In this document: positions 17,108 through 26,277 of the stretch, one piece after another
Position numbering within the stretch: the first letter of the stretch is position 1
How the letters are laid out: each line of letters begins with the position of its first letter
Origin: Bacillus sp. es.034
Lineage (GTDB): Bacteria; Bacillota; Bacilli; Bacillales; Bacillaceae_B
Length of the DNA stretch: 64,000 nucleotides
NCBI RefSeq assembly: GCF_002563655.1
Contig: NZ_PDIY01000001.1
Coordinates: 4,332,501-4,396,500 of the forward strand
Reading direction: 5' to 3'
Program-made: the position numbers and the translations under genes
The notes under the pieces: model-generated
The model's input: only the letters and a program-made list of their open reading frames with translations
The model's database searches: none
Told to the model about the DNA's origin: nothing

Positions 17108-18604
17108 TCATTCGTCTCCATCGTATTTTTCGGAGTCCAATGGTCTGGCTTGATAAGGACGTTTCGACGTGTATTTAAGTGGCAGCCTGAAGATACTATC
17201 CGCCCAGTCCCTGATCCGAATCGGATAAAAAGGGGCAAGAAATGGGCTCCCCAGGCTGGTTTGCCTCAAGAGATGAATCAGTAAGAAGCAAAAAGCAAAC
17301 ATCGTTCCATAAAACCCCCAGAAACCTGCCAAAATAATGATCGGGAACCGAAGAATGCGAATCACATTTCCCATCATGAAGCTTGGTGTGGTGAAAGAGG
17401 CCAAAGCCCCAAGAGCGACGATGATAATCAGGATGTTACTCGTAAACCCCGCCTGTACAGCAGCCGTCCCGATGACGATACCTCCTACGATACCCATGGT
17501 CTGGCCCACTTTCGTCGGCAGCCTTGCTCCTGCTTCCCTCAGTAATTCAATGATGAATTCGAGTAACAATGCTTCGATGATCGGTGGAAAAGGAACCCTG
17601 GAACGTGATTCACTTAAAGGAATCAGGAGAGGCTGGGGGATGATCTCATAATGAAATGTCAAAGATGCGACATAGATGGCTGTAAAAAAGACTGACAGCA
17701 GCATGGCAATAAACCGTAAAATTCTAAAAAAAGAAGCCACCTGCCACTTCACATTCTGATCCTCCATACTTTGAAAGAACTCCACAAAGGATTGAGGACA
17801 CCCGATCACCAACGAACTCCCATCCACCAGAATGACGACCTTTCCGTTCAAGAGCCAGGAACAGGCGCGATCCGGACGCTCGGTCAAAATAAACTGAGGA
17901 AAAATACTCAAACCGTTATCCTCGATCAATTGCATCAATAGGGAACTATCCAATACCCCATCAATCGTAATAGTGGATATACGCTCCTTTACGGTCTGCA
18001 CCATCTGTTCCGATGCAACCCCTTCTATGTATAACAAGGAAATGGCCGTTTTGGTCTGCTTGCCTAATGTAATGGACTTATTACACAAGTTGGGGTTCAC
18101 AAGATATCTCCGGATGAGTGAAATATTTGTGGCTAAACTTTCATTGAATCCCAACTGTGGTCCAATGACGATGGATTCATTTTCAGGCTTGGACAAGGAC
18201 CGGCTGTCCCCGGAACGGATATTTACGGCCAATACACTTGAATACCCTTCAAGATGGATCAACACCGCTCCGCTGAGAAGACTGCTGACAGACGGATTCA
18301 CCCCGGTATAAACCTCTATATTCCCGACATTCAGCCTCTCTTTCAACCCGTTCGGTGTAAGCTCCTCTCCGCCCAGCTGACTCATGATGTCTCGGTTTAA
18401 CATCGTTTTGTCAATCAGCATATCGAAATAAAGGAAGGTCACGCCTGGCCTTGGGCTCATCATGACGAGATCAGCACTTTCATGAAGTACATCTTTTATT
18501 TCTTTAGTAAAGGACTCACCTGTGCTTGAAATGGGGAGGTCCGGCTTTGGATCTGATTCGCCTTCGGTTTCCCCGGGACTTCTTTGTTTTTTTCTAAAAA
18601 ACAT
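17108..18604 (-). CDS. GerA-type spore germination protein
   Basis: A 498-residue GerA subunit. The cytoplasmic N-terminal domain (about 1-300) carries the family patterns DLVM (residues about 45-48), FGNES-like GFNESLATNISLIRRYL and RPDRACSWLLNGKVVILVDGSS. It is followed by four to five transmembrane helices (about 300-460), including PFPPIIEALLLEFIIELLREAG and MGIVGGIVIGTAAVQAG. The first gene of the gerA-gerB-gerC operon. Expression in the forespore under sigma-G is expected from family knowledge; I did not find a convincing sigma-G promoter upstream. Confidence 0.94.
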   Translation of the reverse strand: MFFRKKQRSPGETEGESDPKPDLPISSTGESFTKEIKDVLHESADLVMMSPRPGVTFLYFDMLIDKTMLNRDIMSQLGGEELTPNGLKERLNVGNIEVYTGVNPSVSSLLSGAVLIHLEGYSSVLAVNIRSGDSRSLSKPENESIVIGPQLGFNESLATNISLIRRYLVNPNLCNKSITLGKQTKTAISLLYIEGVASEQMVQTVKERISTITIDGVLDSSLLMQLIEDNGLSIFPQFILTERPDRACSWLLNGKVVILVDGSSLVIGCPQSFVEFFQSMEDQNVKWQVASFFRILRFIAMLLSVFFTAIYVASLTFHYEIIPQPLLIPLSESRSRVPFPPIIEALLLEFIIELLREAGARLPTKVGQTMGIVGGIVIGTAAVQAGFTSNILIIIVALGALASFTTPSFMMGNVIRILRFPIIILAGFWGFYGTMFAFCFLLIHLLRQTSLGSPFLAPFYPIRIRDWADSIFRLPLKYTSKRPYQARPLDSEKYDGDE

Positions 18605-18791
18605 ATGTAGTCCCTCCCATGAAGTAGTAGTACCATCATGGTCTTATCCTGATGGATATATACCATTTTTATGTGCGTATGGGTAGATTCAATGCTTGCT
18701 GTAAGATCAGATTGTACTGATTTAAGTACCTTAAGATGGGCGATTGGTTCGCCTGTCTCAATCACCAAGCGTGCTCTTTTTATGTGGGCAT

Positions 18792-18832
18792 AAAAAAGGC
18801 GCCTGATCCATTAGTGGGGATCAGGCGCCTGA
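18792..18832 (-). terminator. Strong hairpin terminator after the MFS gene
   Basis: A 12-bp perfect stem (GGCGCCTGATCC and GGATCAGGCGCC) followed, when read leftwards, by a run of six T. It ends transcription of the MFS gene at 18873 before the ger operon. Confidence 0.9.
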
Positions 18833-18872
18833 TATGATTTTCCTTCTTATATAATCTTACAAAGGCGTCCCT

Positions 18873-20246
18873 CTAATTCAAAGAGAGCTCTTTCCCCTTC
18901 TCACCGAGGAGCACTCCTGCCGTTACGATGGCACAAATGCCTAGTACGACGAGGATCATAAAGACGGTGTGTAAGCTTTGTTCCAACACGTGGCCGCTTA
19001 ATTGATCGCTCAGCCATAAGCCGGAAACAGCGATCCCGATGGACTGGCCAAGGTTTCGCATCAGATTGAACGTCCCCATTGCGGCACCCCGGACCTTCCA
19101 TTCAACAGAAGATTGGACAGCGACCGTGAAGGCGGTCAGGGACAAACCGAAGCCAAAGCCGATCATGGCCGTGACAATCATCATCAACGGAACAATTGTA
19201 TTCTCGTTAAATAAAACCAATCCAAGACATCCCGCTGTAATGACGGAAATCCCCATCACGGTGATTCGTCCAATGGAGGTTTTCGCCATCAGCTTTCCTG
19301 ACAGCACCGCAGCGAGTGGCCAGGTAATCGACATCGGCAGCATCGTCACACCGGACAGGGTCGCATTCAAACCGGTGACGCCCTGGACCCATAAAGGGAT
19401 ATAGAACGTAATCGCAACGAGGATGAAGCCCAGCAGAAAGCCAGCAATCGTTGAAATGGTGATAAAGCGATTTTTAAAAAGAGAGAGTGGGAGCATCGGC
19501 TCTTCCACCTTAGATTCGATCCAGATAAACAGGCTGATTCCAATGGCGGCCACGATCAGTAAGATGAGTATCCCACCCGTCACATGGTTTTGTTCCTTCA
19601 GGAGTGTCAACGCATAAAGAAAAGCCGTGATACTGACAGCAAAAGTGAAAATGCCACTGTAGTCTATTTTTCGTTTCTTCTTTTCTATGTTTTCCTTTAA
19701 CGACGTCCACAATAAGAAAAGAGAGACAATCCCGAATGGTAGATTCATATAAAAGATCCAATGCCATGAAACCGTATCGACAATGAACCCGCCTGCAAGG
19801 GGACCCGCTATGCCGGCTATTCCCCAGACACTGCTCATCCACCCCTGCATCTTGGCCCGCATTTCAAATGTGAACACATCGCCGATGATGGTAAAGGGCA
19901 AGGTCGTGAGTGCCCCTGCTCCAATCCCCTGGATCAAGCGGAACAGAACGAGCTGTTCCATCGATTGTGATAATCCCGAGAGCATGGAACCGGCTAGAAA
20001 AATACTGACACCGATCGTAAACATAATCTTTCTTCCAAATAAATCAGCCAGTTTCCCGAAGACGGGTGTACTGATGACAATCGCCAGGAGGTAGACGGAA
20101 ATGACCCATGTGTACAGCTCACTTCCGCCCAGGTCCTCAACAATTTTCGGCATGGCTGTACTGACGATCGTTCCTTCGATGGCCGTGAGGAATGTGGCGA
20201 TTAATAGAGCAAAGACAACGGATTTTTGTTTTGTTTCTTGATTCAT
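18873..20246 (-). CDS. DHA2-type (14-TM) MFS multidrug efflux transporter
   Basis: A 457-residue proton-coupled efflux permease. Motif C-like FALLIATFLTAIEGTIVSTAMPKI opens the protein, motif A appears as GKLADLFGRKIMF (about 60-72), and motif C as GAGALTTLPFTI and GIAGPLAGG. About 14 helices are predicted, typical of the EmrB/QacA and LfrA group. The start at 20246 is chosen for the AAAGGGTC placed seven bases before it; an upstream in-frame ATG adds 18 residues without a ribosome binding site. No regulator is adjacent. Substrate is unknown. Confidence 0.9.
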   Translation of the reverse strand: MNQETKQKSVVFALLIATFLTAIEGTIVSTAMPKIVEDLGGSELYTWVISVYLLAIVISTPVFGKLADLFGRKIMFTIGVSIFLAGSMLSGLSQSMEQLVLFRLIQGIGAGALTTLPFTIIGDVFTFEMRAKMQGWMSSVWGIAGIAGPLAGGFIVDTVSWHWIFYMNLPFGIVSLFLLWTSLKENIEKKKRKIDYSGIFTFAVSITAFLYALTLLKEQNHVTGGILILLIVAAIGISLFIWIESKVEEPMLPLSLFKNRFITISTIAGFLLGFILVAITFYIPLWVQGVTGLNATLSGVTMLPMSITWPLAAVLSGKLMAKTSIGRITVMGISVITAGCLGLVLFNENTIVPLMMIVTAMIGFGFGLSLTAFTVAVQSSVEWKVRGAAMGTFNLMRNLGQSIGIAVSGLWLSDQLSGHVLEQSLHTVFMILVVLGICAIVTAGVLLGEKGKELSLN

Positions 20247-20376
20247 TTTGTCTGACCCTTTCTTGAATGTAAATTCCGGAAATACTAGACTAAATCTCAC
20301 TTTCTATCTTACCACTTAAATGATGGAGCGACAGGTGATAGAATTCGAGGAATGCGCATGGACAAATCTTACTTTT

Positions 20377-20405
20377 GGAAGCAGGAGAACCGTCCCCACG
20401 CTTCC
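20377..20405. repeat. REP half-element
   Basis: GGAAGCAGGAGAACCGTCCCCACGCTTCC ends directly at the stop codon of the ABC exporter subunit (20406). Read leftwards it is a hairpin, but without a T-run. Confidence 0.85.
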
Positions 20406-22268
20406 CTATCCAGCCACCTCACCAAACTGGCTATTATACAGATCCGCATAAAAGCCGTTCTCCCGGAGAAGTTCTGCATGCGTCCCCTGTTCAATCACAG
20501 AACCCTGATCCATGACGAGAATCAAATCCGCATCCTTGATCGTCGACAGTCGGTGGGCGATGACAAAGCTCGTTCTGTCTTCCATCAAGCGGTTCATGGC
20601 CCGCTGGATCAATAGCTCGGTCCGGGTATCGACGCTCGACGTCGCTTCATCCAGGATCATGATCGGAGGATCGGCGAGGATCGCCCGTGCGATGGTGATA
20701 AGCTGCTTCTGCCCTTGTGAGATATTCGATGCTTCCTCATTCAGGACAGTGTCATAGCCGTCAGGCAGCGTACGGATAAAATGATCCGCATGGGCCATCT
20801 CGGACGCCTGCATGATTTCCCCTTCCGTCGCACCCGTCTTCCCGTACGCAATATTTTCCCGGATCGTCCCCTTAAACAGCCACGTATCCTGCAGCACCAT
20901 CCCGAAGCTCCTTCTCAGTTCACTTCGAGGGACGGACCTCGTATCGATGCCGTCGATCCTGATTTTCCCAGCATTCAATTCATAGAATCTCATCAATAGA
21001 TTGATCAAAGTCGTTTTCCCCGCACCCGTCGGTCCAACAATCGCAACCGTCTGACCGGGCTTTACGTTAATGTTCATATCGTGGATTAACAGATTTTCAC
21101 CATAACCGAAGTCCACATGTTCAAACACAACCTCGCCTTCCGGACGGGATAGGTGCGCCACGGTCTCTTCCTTCACTTCTTCTTCCTCATCCAACAACTC
21201 GAATACCCGTTCAGCCGCTGCCACCGTTGACTGAATGATGTTCGCGATATTCGCCGTCTGAGTGATCGGCTGGGTAAACTGACGTGTGTACGTGATGAAC
21301 GCCTGGATGTCCCCGATGGAAATCGCCCGGTTCGTGACGAGGATCCCCCCGACGACGCTGATCAGCACATAGCTGATGTTTCCGATGAACATCATGATCG
21401 GCATGATGATCCCGGAGATGAACTGGGCTTTGTTTCCCGCTTCATACAATTCATCGTTCACCGAATCGAACTGGACACCGGCCTTTTTTTCATGACCGAA
21501 TGCTTTCACGACCTGGTGTCCGGTGAACATTTCTTCAATATGGCCATTCAACTGTCCAAGCGTCCGCTGCTGATCGGCAAAATGCTTCTGGGACCGCTTC
21601 AGTATTGGACGGATCGCAAACACGGAAACCGGCAAGCTCACAACGGAAATCAACGTCAGCAGTGGACTGATCGAAAGCATCATGATGATGATTCCGACAA
21701 TCGTGACGATGGACGTGATGAACTGGGTGAGACTTTGTTGCAACGTACTGCTGATCGTATCGATGTCATTCGTCATCCGGCTCAGGGTCTCCCCATTCGC
21801 ACGTCCGTCGTAATACTTCAATGGAAGCTTCTCGATCTTTTGATTCACATCTTCCCTCAAGTCATACGCCGTCAGCTGGGCGACGCTCGACATGATATAT
21901 TGCTGGATAAAATTAAACACAGAGCTGAATACATAGAGTCCCGCTAGCAACAACAGGATCTCACCGATTTTTTCAAAATCGATCCCGGCACCGGGTACTC
22001 CTTTAAATTTTGCATAGGCGCCTTCGAATAATTCCGTGATGGCGTTCCCCATGATTTTCGGGCCGATGATGGCAAAGACGGTACTTAAGATGGCTGCGAA
22101 TAGAACGGCGATCAATTGCCCGCGGCGGGGTTTCAGATAACCGAGGAGACGTTTCAAGGTGCTCTTGAAATTCTTCGGCTTCTGCCCCATCATCATCATG
22201 TTGCCGCCGCCCGGACCGAATCCTCCTCCGTGACCTCCGCCTCTTTGAGGTTTACGTTCCTTACTCAT
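20406..22268 (-). CDS. Heterodimeric ABC multidrug exporter, catalytic-site subunit
   Basis: A 620-residue half-transporter: a Gly/Met-rich cytoplasmic extension (1-35), a six-helix exporter domain (about 45-340) and an NBD (about 365-615). The NBD has a full Walker A (GPTGAGKTT), the catalytic Glu in MILDEATSSVD and the switch His in IAHRLST. Its signature motif is altered from LSGGQ to ISQGQ. The partner subunit (next gene upstream) has the opposite pattern, so the pair should have one canonical and one degenerate ATP site, like BmrCD or TM287/288. It resembles B. subtilis YfiC. It is translationally coupled to the partner (4-bp overlap) and placed under the MarR regulator at 24456. Confidence 0.92.
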   Translation of the reverse strand: MSKERKPQRGGGHGGGFGPGGGNMMMMGQKPKNFKSTLKRLLGYLKPRRGQLIAVLFAAILSTVFAIIGPKIMGNAITELFEGAYAKFKGVPGAGIDFEKIGEILLLLAGLYVFSSVFNFIQQYIMSSVAQLTAYDLREDVNQKIEKLPLKYYDGRANGETLSRMTNDIDTISSTLQQSLTQFITSIVTIVGIIIMMLSISPLLTLISVVSLPVSVFAIRPILKRSQKHFADQQRTLGQLNGHIEEMFTGHQVVKAFGHEKKAGVQFDSVNDELYEAGNKAQFISGIIMPIMMFIGNISYVLISVVGGILVTNRAISIGDIQAFITYTRQFTQPITQTANIANIIQSTVAAAERVFELLDEEEEVKEETVAHLSRPEGEVVFEHVDFGYGENLLIHDMNINVKPGQTVAIVGPTGAGKTTLINLLMRFYELNAGKIRIDGIDTRSVPRSELRRSFGMVLQDTWLFKGTIRENIAYGKTGATEGEIMQASEMAHADHFIRTLPDGYDTVLNEEASNISQGQKQLITIARAILADPPIMILDEATSSVDTRTELLIQRAMNRLMEDRTSFVIAHRLSTIKDADLILVMDQGSVIEQGTHAELLRENGFYADLYNSQFGEVAG

Positions 22269-23989
22269 GCCGATTCCTCCTCTGAAAGCTGTGATGCGAC
22301 GATTTCCTGGTACACTTCATTGGTGTCAAGGAGCTCCCGATGAGTCCCGATCCCGGCCACTTCGCCTTTATCCAACACGATGATGCGGTCGGCATCGATC
22401 ACCGTGCTGACCCGCTGTGCGACGATGAGCACCGTTGCATCAACGGTTTCCCGTTTCAATGCGGCACGGAGCCTGGCATCGGTTTTGTAATCGAGGGCTG
22501 AGAAACTGTCGTCGAACAGATAGATATCCGGTTTCCGGACCAGGGCTCTTGCAATCGACAAGCGCTGTTTCTGACCTCCGGAGAGATTGGATCCGCCCTG
22601 CTCGATTTCTGCCTGGAATCCCCCGTCCATCCGGCTGACGAATTCTTCCGCCTGGGCGATCCGGGCTGCTTCCGCCACTTCTTCATCACTCGCATCTTCT
22701 TTCCCGAAGCGGATATTCTCCGCAATCGTTCCGGTAAAAAGAGTCGCCTTCTGCGGCACAAGTCCGAGCTTTGACCGGATTTCTTCCTGGGAAGCTTCCC
22801 TAATGTCTACACCATTGACCTTGATTGACCCGCTCGCGATCTCATAAAATCGGGGGATCAGGTTGATGAGGGTCGTTTTCCCTGAACCGGTCCCGCCAAT
22901 GATGGCCGTCGTTTCACCGGGATGTGCGGTGAAACTGATGCCAGACAGGGCAGGCTCTTCAGCACCGGGGTAATGGAACGTGACCGAATCAAATTCCAGC
23001 GTCCCCTGTTGAACGTCTGCTGCTTTCGTTCCTTTATCTTCAAAAGAAGGCTTCATTTCTAGTACTTTGTTGATCCGCTTCGCCGACACATCGGCACGTG
23101 GCACCATGACAAACATCATCGACGCCATGACCAACGCGAACATGATTTGCATGACGTATTGAATGAACGCCATTAAATCCCCAATCTGCATCCCGCCGTT
23201 ATCGATCCGGATACCCCCGAACCAGATGACGGCGACGACGGTCATATTCATGACGAGCATCATCACAGGCATCATGAAGGCCATGATTTTATTCACCTTG
23301 ATCGACACATCGGTCAGTTCATGATTCGTGCGTTTCAGGCGCTCCTTCTCTTCCGGTTCACGGTTGAAGGCACGGATGACCCGGATACCGGTCAAGTTCT
23401 CACGGAGCACGAGATTCAATTGATCCAGTTTTTTCTGGACGGTTTGAAATAATGGAATCCCTTTATACAAAATCAACAGGATCGACCCGACCAATACCGG
23501 CATCGTCAGAATGATGACCAGGGATAGCTTTGCGTCCATCAACACCGCCATGATAATCCCGCCGACCAGCATGATCGGCGCACTGATGATCATCCGGAGC
23601 AGCATGATCACGACCTGCTGTACCTGGGTGATATCATTCGTCGTTCTTGTGATCAGGGATGCCGTCCCCACTTCATCAAATTCCTGGAGCGAAAACTTTT
23701 CAATATGATAGAAAAGCTTCCGGCGGACATCGCGCCCCAATCCGACAGCTGCTTTAGAGGAATAATAGCTCGCAACGATGGAAGCCACCGCACCGAGAGC
23801 GGAAACGATGAGCATGAATCCGCCGATCTTCCATATATACGGGATGTCCCCGACGACGACCCCTTTGTCGATGATGTCAGACATGAGGGTCGGTAAGTAT
23901 AGGGTCGACATGGATTGAATGAAGATCAACACGAAAATCCCCACGATCATCCATTTATACGAGGATAAGTGTTTCAGAAGTTTAATCAT
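22265..23989 (-). CDS. Heterodimeric ABC multidrug exporter, degenerate-site subunit
   Basis: A 574-residue half-transporter with six transmembrane helices (about 10-290) and an NBD (about 328-570). It has Walker A GGTGSGKTT (365-373) and a canonical LSGGQ (469-473). The residue after Walker B is Asp rather than Glu (YLFDDSFSALD, D494), and the switch His is Gln (VAQRVST, Q525). Both changes are the recognised hallmarks of the non-hydrolysing site in heterodimeric exporters. It pairs with the 620-residue subunit downstream. It overlaps the MarR gene by four bases. YfiB-like; the exported compound is unknown. Confidence 0.92.
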   Translation of the reverse strand: MIKLLKHLSSYKWMIVGIFVLIFIQSMSTLYLPTLMSDIIDKGVVVGDIPYIWKIGGFMLIVSALGAVASIVASYYSSKAAVGLGRDVRRKLFYHIEKFSLQEFDEVGTASLITRTTNDITQVQQVVIMLLRMIISAPIMLVGGIIMAVLMDAKLSLVIILTMPVLVGSILLILYKGIPLFQTVQKKLDQLNLVLRENLTGIRVIRAFNREPEEKERLKRTNHELTDVSIKVNKIMAFMMPVMMLVMNMTVVAVIWFGGIRIDNGGMQIGDLMAFIQYVMQIMFALVMASMMFVMVPRADVSAKRINKVLEMKPSFEDKGTKAADVQQGTLEFDSVTFHYPGAEEPALSGISFTAHPGETTAIIGGTGSGKTTLINLIPRFYEIASGSIKVNGVDIREASQEEIRSKLGLVPQKATLFTGTIAENIRFGKEDASDEEVAEAARIAQAEEFVSRMDGGFQAEIEQGGSNLSGGQKQRLSIARALVRKPDIYLFDDSFSALDYKTDARLRAALKRETVDATVLIVAQRVSTVIDADRIIVLDKGEVAGIGTHRELLDTNEVYQEIVASQLSEEESA

Positions 23990-24456
23990 GTGGCATCCTC
24001 CTCTTTCCCTTTTTGATCAAAATAGTCGGCGATCCTTTCATGCGCCTGCAGAAGTCCGGCGAACTCTTCTTCAGAGAGAGTCGCGCCCGCCCCGGCCGTA
24101 AGCTGATGAATACTGCCTTCCTGTTTGTGGATTCCTTTTAACATCGTTTCCCCTTGACTGCTGAGGGAAAGAAGCATTTCCCGGCGATTGTCTTCCACCT
24201 GCTGCCGGTGGAGGAATCCTGCATGAACCAGCCCTTCGACGGCTTGACTCAACGTGCTTTTGGGCAGGAATGTTTTCTCTCCGACTGTCTTTTGGGTCAT
24301 CTCTTTCTCAGTGGCAATCGTCACTAAAATCGTATATTGCGGGACCGATAAGCCGTTGTCTGCGGCTGTTTTCTGGACGAACCGCATCATCGTCTTATTC
24401 ACCCGTGAAAATGAACGCAATAATTGCAGTGCAGGAGTGATCTGCTGATTTTCCAT
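23986..24456 (-). CDS. MarR-family repressor of the ABC exporter operon
   Basis: A 156-residue winged-helix regulator. The DNA-binding core is about residues 45-110: a helix-turn-helix at KTVGEKTFLPKSTLSQAVEGLVHAG and a wing with the usual D-x-R pattern (VEDNRREMLLSLS). N- and C-terminal helices form the dimer. It is the first gene of the operon marR-abc-abc with four-base overlaps, so it most likely represses its own promoter and is released by a toxic ligand. A 13-bp palindrome sits in the promoter. Confidence 0.92.
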   Translation of the reverse strand: MENQQITPALQLLRSFSRVNKTMMRFVQKTAADNGLSVPQYTILVTIATEKEMTQKTVGEKTFLPKSTLSQAVEGLVHAGFLHRQQVEDNRREMLLSLSSQGETMLKGIHKQEGSIHQLTAGAGATLSEEEFAGLLQAHERIADYFDQKGKEEDAT

Positions 24457-24487
24457 GGATATGCCCTCACTTCTAATGGTTAATATA

Positions 24488-24500
24488 ATGAACTGTTCAT
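24488..24500. promoter_or_regulatory. Putative MarR operator in the exporter promoter
   Basis: ATGAACTGTTCAT is a perfect 13-bp palindrome, 32 bases upstream of the MarR start. On the minus strand it lies directly before a TATATT -10 element (24482-24487), so a bound repressor would block RNA polymerase. Confidence 0.65.
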
Positions 24501-24571
24501 AATGGAACTATCTTAGTCTATTCCTTTTGTGGAAGTTAGTCAAAGGGATGGTTTCGAAAAAATGTGAATGA

Positions 24572-24592
24572 GTGCGGAGGTCCGTCCCTCAC
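24572..24592. repeat. REP half-element, GGTCCGTCCCTC form
   Basis: GTGCGGAGGTCCGTCCCTCAC lies between the divergent MarR and DUF4190 genes and resembles the single arms at 27044, 27578 and 31088. Confidence 0.6.
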
Positions 24593-24640
24593 CTTTTACC
24601 ATGGTGGATTCATATACTTTTTCATAAGGAGGAGTGAGGA

Positions 24641-24925
24641 ATGGATCATGAGCTAGGGAGGAAAGGTTTGAATGGAAAAGCCGTGGTGTCTATCTTATTG
24701 GGAGTCCTATCCATTGTGATGGTGATCTTTCCTATTATAGGAGCGATTCTCGGTCTGGTTGGCGTCGTACTGGGGATGATCGGACGGCGTGAAGTCAAAC
24801 AAAATGGCCAGGAGGGGAAGCATCTGGCCATTCTGGGGATTATTTTCAGTTTGGTTGGCATTTTGTTCTCCATCTGCTGGTTGGTTATGTCGTATATGAC
24901 ATTTTCGAGTATGATCTCTTCTTGA
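24641..24925 (+). CDS. Small DUF4190-type membrane protein
   Basis: A 94-residue protein with two to three transmembrane helices (about 15-48 and 65-92) separated by the loop G-R-R-E-V-K-Q-N-G-Q-E-G-K, which matches the DUF4190 pattern of small Gly-rich membrane proteins. The ATG at 24641 follows AAGGAGGAG. Monocistronic with its own terminator. Function unknown. Confidence 0.8.
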   Translation: MDHELGRKGLNGKAVVSILLGVLSIVMVIFPIIGAILGLVGVVLGMIGRREVKQNGQEGKHLAILGIIFSLVGILFSICWLVMSYMTFSSMISS

Positions 24926-24930
24926 AAGTG

Positions 24931-24970
24931 TAAGGGAACCTCCTTATTGGGACGTTCCCTTTGTTATTTT
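24931..24970 (+). terminator. Intrinsic terminator after the DUF4190 gene
   Basis: AGGGAAC pairs with GTTCCCT around a 14-base loop, followed by a T-rich stretch. Confidence 0.7.
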
Positions 24971-24999
24971 CCGGATGAACATCATCGGGGTTCTACAAC

Positions 25000-25485
25000 T
25001 CAGTTGGAAGCAGAAGAACCGCCCACCTGCTTCACTTTCGCCACACCCATCGCATAGTGGCGGAACAATATATTCTCCACCATTTCCCCTTCATCTTCTT
25101 CGCAATCGACGATCATAATGATTTCCGAATGAAAGCCTTTCATTAATCTTCTTTTCTTTTTCAATACGATTTCCGTGAAAAGACGGATGGCAAACCCTAC
25201 TAGAAACCCGGTAGCAGCACCAATCAATCCCCAATAGATGGGCCCCCACGCCAGTTCAAATCCCACGCTTGCCCCAATCACCGCAAAAGCAGTGGAGAGG
25301 GCTGCACCGATATCAATAAGGGATGTGCCATCCGAACGCGCCATCGTGTCAAACACTTTACGTTCTTCCTTCCTGTTATCCAAGGGAACGATAAAGATTT
25401 TCTCATTTGGGATTCCTTTTTTCTCCAACGTTGCCACGGCCATCTCGATATGAACGGAATGTTCAAATGTAGAGAAGAGTTGCAT
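25000..25485 (-). CDS. Membrane protein with flanking cytoplasmic domains, REP-encoded C-terminus
   Basis: A 161-residue protein. An N-terminal alpha/beta segment (HSVHIEMAVATLEKKGIPNEKIFIVPLD) is followed by two Gly/Ala-rich membrane helices (about 58-105), a basic stretch (KKKRRL) and a second alpha/beta segment (about 118-155). The arrangement resembles general-stress membrane proteins with a ferredoxin-like fold, but I cannot name the family. The last eleven residues (KQVGGSSASN plus the stop) are encoded by a degenerate REP repeat at 25003-25033. It is four bases downstream of the 262-residue membrane protein gene and should be cotranscribed with it. Confidence 0.72.
   Translation of the reverse strand: MQLFSTFEHSVHIEMAVATLEKKGIPNEKIFIVPLDNRKEERKVFDTMARSDGTSLIDIGAALSTAFAVIGASVGFELAWGPIYWGLIGAATGFLVGFAIRLFTEIVLKKKRRLMKGFHSEIIMIVDCEEDEGEMVENILFRHYAMGVAKVKQVGGSSASN
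25003..25033. repeat. Degenerate REP element inside the 3' end of a gene
   Basis: GGAAGCAGAAGAACCGCCCACCTGCTTC is a diverged REP arm pair that codes for the C-terminus of the gene at 25000-25485. Confidence 0.65.
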
Positions 25486-25488
25486 TGT

Positions 25489-26277
25489 CTATTTCACCTT
25501 CTGCCCCTTTAATATGTTGAAAGAAGGAGATTGAAATTTCTCCAGAAAAAACTTCCGCTGCACCTTATCGTACAATTTATTGTTTTCAACGGTATTAATA
25601 TACGAGTCAAACACAGAAAAGCCGTACAACGATGGGAAAAACAGCAGCCATTCAGGATCCAGTCGGGTTGTTGCCTCCTGGATCTCCCCAATAAATAATA
25701 GGGAAATCGCTTCAAGAGCGTGAGAATAATAAAAGAAGACAACCGTCCACACAATGACAAAGAATGCCGTCACGATCCTGTGAATATAAAGTTGACCCAA
25801 TCCAGGAATAAACGTGGACCAAATGACGGCCATAATCGGATTTCGCTTATCCAGGTAATTGATCTCCAGCGCCCCGATACTAAAGGTGTTGAAGCGATGC
25901 TCTTCCCGTTCAGCCATAATACACACATTGTTCAAGTCTACCGTCGTCCGGTAACTATCCCAAATACTGAAGATATACACAGGTATATAAATCAATAACC
26001 ACTGTGTATCCAGAATATCTTTCGCTTTTTCAATTTCTCCCTGAAAAGAGTAAATCATCGCCAGGTTCACATTCGATTGGATATTGACAAGAACCTCCCA
26101 AATGACCAGGACAAAGCCCCTAAGGTATTTCGATAAGAGCAGGTGGCCGAAGCCAGGAAAGGCAGCACTCCACCAGGCAATGATATAGGGATTTCTAAGA
26201 TGGATTTGAGTGGTACCCAGAAGACTTACATGAGCCCGGTACCATCTGGCGGTGTTGTCGTTAGAGTAATTTTGCAT
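25489..26277 (-). CDS. Membrane protein with an internal duplication
   Basis: A 262-residue protein built from two homologous halves, roughly 27-115 and 143-232. Each half begins with an NP-x-I-A-x-x-W-S motif and a P-G-F/L-G-x-L segment. Each continues with two hydrophobic helices, a conserved F-x-G-E-I-x-x-A region, a D-x-x-W-L-L turn with a hydrophobic stretch, and ends at S-x-x-D-S-Y-x-x-T-V. The same unit occurs once in the 155-residue protein at 55496. I do not know the function. It forms a probable two-gene unit with the downstream gene ending at 25000. Confidence 0.75.
   Translation of the reverse strand: MQNYSNDNTARWYRAHVSLLGTTQIHLRNPYIIAWWSAAFPGFGHLLLSKYLRGFVLVIWEVLVNIQSNVNLAMIYSFQGEIEKAKDILDTQWLLIYIPVYIFSIWDSYRTTVDLNNVCIMAEREEHRFNTFSIGALEINYLDKRNPIMAVIWSTFIPGLGQLYIHRIVTAFFVIVWTVVFFYYSHALEAISLLFIGEIQEATTRLDPEWLLFFPSLYGFSVFDSYINTVENNKLYDKVQRKFFLEKFQSPSFNILKGQKVK

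Noticed and set aside
18605-18780. A sigma-G promoter for the ger operon
   Set aside because: A TGAAT element is present at the right side, but no -10 element fits with acceptable spacing, so I do not annotate it.
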